Assembly (NCBI GenBank): GCA_904398675.1
Contig: CAJFPI010000002.1
Location: 1-6,639 of the forward strand
Direction of reading: 5' to 3'
DNA: 6,639 nt
Source of the DNA: an uncultured Oscillospiraceae bacterium
GTDB taxonomy: Bacteria > Bacillota > Clostridia > Oscillospirales > Oscillospiraceae
Made by a program: the position numbers and the translations under genes. The stretch's first letter is position 1; every line of letters starts with the position of its first letter. Below the pieces are notes generated by a model. That model was not told the origin of the DNA. It worked only from the letters and a program-made list of their open reading frames with translations, and ran no database searches. Positions 5,175 through 6,639 of this stretch are shown in pieces.

Positions 5175-5396
5175 ATGAAAACTTTGCGGGAGATCAAGGT
5201 CGGTGAGACCGTTGTGGTGTCCAAGCTCCACGGCGAGGGCGCGGTGCGCCGACGCATCATGGACATGGGCATCACCAAAGGTACGGAGATCCTGGTGCGG
5301 AAGGTGGCCCCTCTGGGGGACCCCATCGAGGTCAACATCCGCGGCTATGAGCTGAGCCTGAGAAAAGCGGATGCGGAGATGATCGAGGTCCAATAG
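5175..5396 (+). CDS. feoA: FeoA family protein, second copy
   Basis: A 73-residue FeoA/SH3-like protein. RRRIMDMGITKGTEILVRKVAP (25-46, read in pieces) matches the LxxMGixxGtxv.v...aP pattern, and GDPIEVNIRGYELSLRKADA (48-67) gives the classic C-terminal half ending in IEV. This copy is closer to the canonical FeoA (GDPIEV, LRKADA) than the first one, and the two are clearly diverged, so they probably have different jobs or form a heteromer. ATG at 5175 has AAGGAGAG with 7 nt spacing. A terminator-like hairpin follows 12 nt after the stop, before feoB. Confidence 0.95.
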   Translation: MKTLREIKVGETVVVSKLHGEGAVRRRIMDMGITKGTEILVRKVAPLGDPIEVNIRGYELSLRKADAEMIEVQ

Positions 5397-5407
5397 CGCT
5401 CTTGCGG

Positions 5408-5432
5408 ACAGGCGGGCAGCCGCCTGTTTCTT
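5408..5432 (+). terminator. Terminator-like hairpin between feoA2 and feoB
   Basis: ACAGGCGG (5408-5415) pairs perfectly with CCGCCTGT (5420-5427) around a GCAG loop, followed by TTCTT. It starts 12 nt after the feoA2 stop. With a short, interrupted T-run it probably terminates only part of the transcripts, leaving more feoA than feoB mRNA, or acts as a processing or stability element. Confidence 0.6.
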
Positions 5433-5441
5433 CGGCAAAGG

Positions 5442-5459
5442 CGTTAGGAATAACTAATC
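5442..5459 (+). promoter_or_regulatory. feo operator site 4, in front of feoB
   Basis: CGTTAG-GAATAA-CTAATC carries the same TTAG-N6-CTAA core and 6-6-6 layout as the three sites before feoA1. It lies after the hairpin and 36 bp before the feoB ATG. No good promoter is visible with it (TAATCT at 5455-5460 is a poor -10), so it may act as a roadblock or serve a weak internal promoter. Confidence 0.55.
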
Positions 5460-5495
5460 TGTTTGTTTGAGTGAAACTGGAAAGAGGGAAAGATC

Positions 5496-6639
5496 ATGCC
5501 TATTACAATTGCGTTGGCGGGCAACCCAAACTGCGGCAAGACCACGCTGTTCAATGCGCTGACCGGGTCGGCCCAGTTTGTGGGCAACTGGCCCGGCGTG
5601 ACGGTGGAGAAGAAGGAGGGACGGCTGAAGGGCCACAAGGACGTGGCCATCATGGACCTGCCCGGCATCTACTCCCTGTCCCCCTATACCCTGGAGGAGG
5701 TTGTGGCCCGGAACTATCTGGTGCAGGACCGGCCGGATGTGATTTTGAACATTGTGGACGGCACCAACCTGGAGCGCAACCTGTACTTAACCACCCAGCT
5801 CACGGAGCTTGGCATCCCTGTCGTGGTGGCCATCAACATGATGGATGTGGTCCGCCGCAACGGCGACAGCATCAACAGCCAAAAGCTGGCGGAGGCCTTG
5901 GGCTGCACGGTGTGCGAGATCTCCGCCCTGAAGGGCAGCGGCGTCATGGAGGCCGCCCAGAAGGCGGTGGATATCGCCAAAAGCGGGGAAAAGACCATCC
6001 CCATGCATACCTTCTCCGGCTCTGTGGAGCACGCCCTGGCCCACATCGAGGAGTACCTCCTCCACAGCGTCCCCGAGGAGCAGCAGCGCTGGTACGCCAT
6101 CAAGATCTTCGAGCGGGACGACAAGGTCATCGAGCAGCTGAAGATCGGCAAGGCGGAGCTGGAGCATGTGGAGCAGGACATCAAGGCCTGCGAGGAGGAG
6201 ATGGACGACAACGCCGAGTCCATCATCACCGGCGAGCGCTACGGCTGGATCGCCTCCATTATCGGCAGCTGCTACAGGAAGAAGAACAAGGGCGGGCTTA
6301 CCGTCTCGGATAAAATCGACAAGATCGTCACCAACCGCATCCTGGCCCTGCCCATCTTCGTCGTGGTCATGGCCCTGGTGTATGCCATCTCCATGGGCGG
6401 CTGGACCATCTCCATCGGCACCACCGCCACCGACTGGGCAAACGACGTGCTCTTCGGCGAGTGGGTCCCCGGCTGGTTTGACGCGCTGCTGGGTGCGCTG
6501 CATGTGGCGGAGGGCAGCTGGCTCTACGGCCTCATTCAGGACGGCATCGTGGCCGGCGTGGGCGCGGTGCTGGGCTTTGTGCCCCAGATGCTGGTGCTGT
6601 TCCTCTTGCTGTGCATCCTGGAGGACATCGGCTACATGG
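5496..6639 (+). CDS. feoB: Ferrous iron transporter FeoB, N-terminal 381 residues (runs off the window)
   Basis: The reading frame is open from ATG 5496 to the window end, 381 codons of a protein usually about 650-800 residues. The N-terminal G domain is complete: G1 GNPNCGKT (9-16), G2 Thr36 in NWPGVTVEKKEG, G3 DLPG (54-57), G4 NMMD (114-117, the FeoB variant of NKxD) and G5 SAL (143-145). A helical, GDI-like spacer of about residues 165-270 follows. The membrane part opens with SDKIDKIVTNRILALPIF (271-288) and a first transmembrane helix to about 300. The first Gate region, GIVAGVGAVLGFVPQMLVLF (350-369), is then followed by LEDIGYM. FeoB carries Fe(II) across the cytoplasmic membrane. GAGGGA lies about 7 nt before the ATG. 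Being last in feoA-feoA-feoB, it is separated from feoA2 by 99 bp holding a hairpin and a fourth operator. Confidence 0.97.
   Translation, partial: MPITIALAGNPNCGKTTLFNALTGSAQFVGNWPGVTVEKKEGRLKGHKDVAIMDLPGIYSLSPYTLEEVVARNYLVQDRPDVILNIVDGTNLERNLYLTTQLTELGIPVVVAINMMDVVRRNGDSINSQKLAEALGCTVCEISALKGSGVMEAAQKAVDIAKSGEKTIPMHTFSGSVEHALAHIEEYLLHSVPEEQQRWYAIKIFERDDKVIEQLKIGKAELEHVEQDIKACEEEMDDNAESIITGERYGWIASIIGSCYRKKNKGGLTVSDKIDKIVTNRILALPIFVVVMALVYAISMGGWTISIGTTATDWANDVLFGEWVPGWFDALLGALHVAEGSWLYGLIQDGIVAGVGAVLGFVPQMLVLFLLLCILEDIGYM

Noticed and set aside
5471..6313. 280-codon + frame starting with GTG inside the feoB region
   Set aside because: It is a frame-shifted reading of the feoB GTPase domain. 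The real frame starts at 5496 and shows G1 to G5 motifs.

Overview
The window reads as chromosomal DNA from a GC-rich, low-oxygen Firmicute, most likely a gut member of the Oscillospirales (Ruminococcaceae/Oscillospiraceae type). This is inferred from strong AGGAGG-type ribosome binding sites, sigma-A-like promoters (TTGACA-N17-TATAAT), two TTG starts, and a Clostridia-style feoA-feoA-feoB ferrous iron operon. No mobile element, CRISPR array, tRNA or rRNA is visible.

Layout. Positions 1-300 hold a 13-bp hairpin at the edge, an empty stretch, and the terminator of the first gene. 301-1644 (-) encodes a CNNM/CorC-family (HlyC/TlyC-like) membrane protein with a CBS pair. 1645-2192 is a 548-bp divergent control region. 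It has a perfect consensus promoter leftward with a ~227-nt leader, an extended -10 promoter rightward with a ~205-nt leader, and an 8-bp inverted repeat midway between the two -35 boxes. 2193-2861 (+) encodes a CatA-like (chloramphenicol acetyltransferase fold) O-acetyltransferase. Its leader contains a possible 15-codon peptide and competing hairpins, one of which could mask the gene's ribosome binding site. A 36-bp perfect palindrome separates it from the convergent gene at 2941-3819 (-), a rhomboid-like membrane protein that appears to lack the catalytic serine and carries a Cys/His-rich, probably zinc-binding tail. 3915-4583 (-) is a DUF2461 protein, possibly co-transcribed with the rhomboid-like gene.

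4584-4930 is another divergent promoter region. The rightward promoter at 4828-4856 drives feoA1 (4931), feoA2 (5175) and feoB (5496, cut by the window end). Three copies of an operator with the pattern GTTAG-N6-CTAAY lie over and just downstream of this promoter. A fourth copy sits after a terminator-like hairpin between feoA2 and feoB. The sites resemble parts of DtxR/IdeR-type operators and probably make the operon iron-responsive. The second hairpin and site suggest separate tuning of FeoB relative to the two FeoA proteins.

The gene content is ordinary. The most interesting material is regulatory: the CatA-like leader, the four-site feo operator set, the divergent promoter pair, and the probable rhomboid pseudoprotease with its metal-binding tail.
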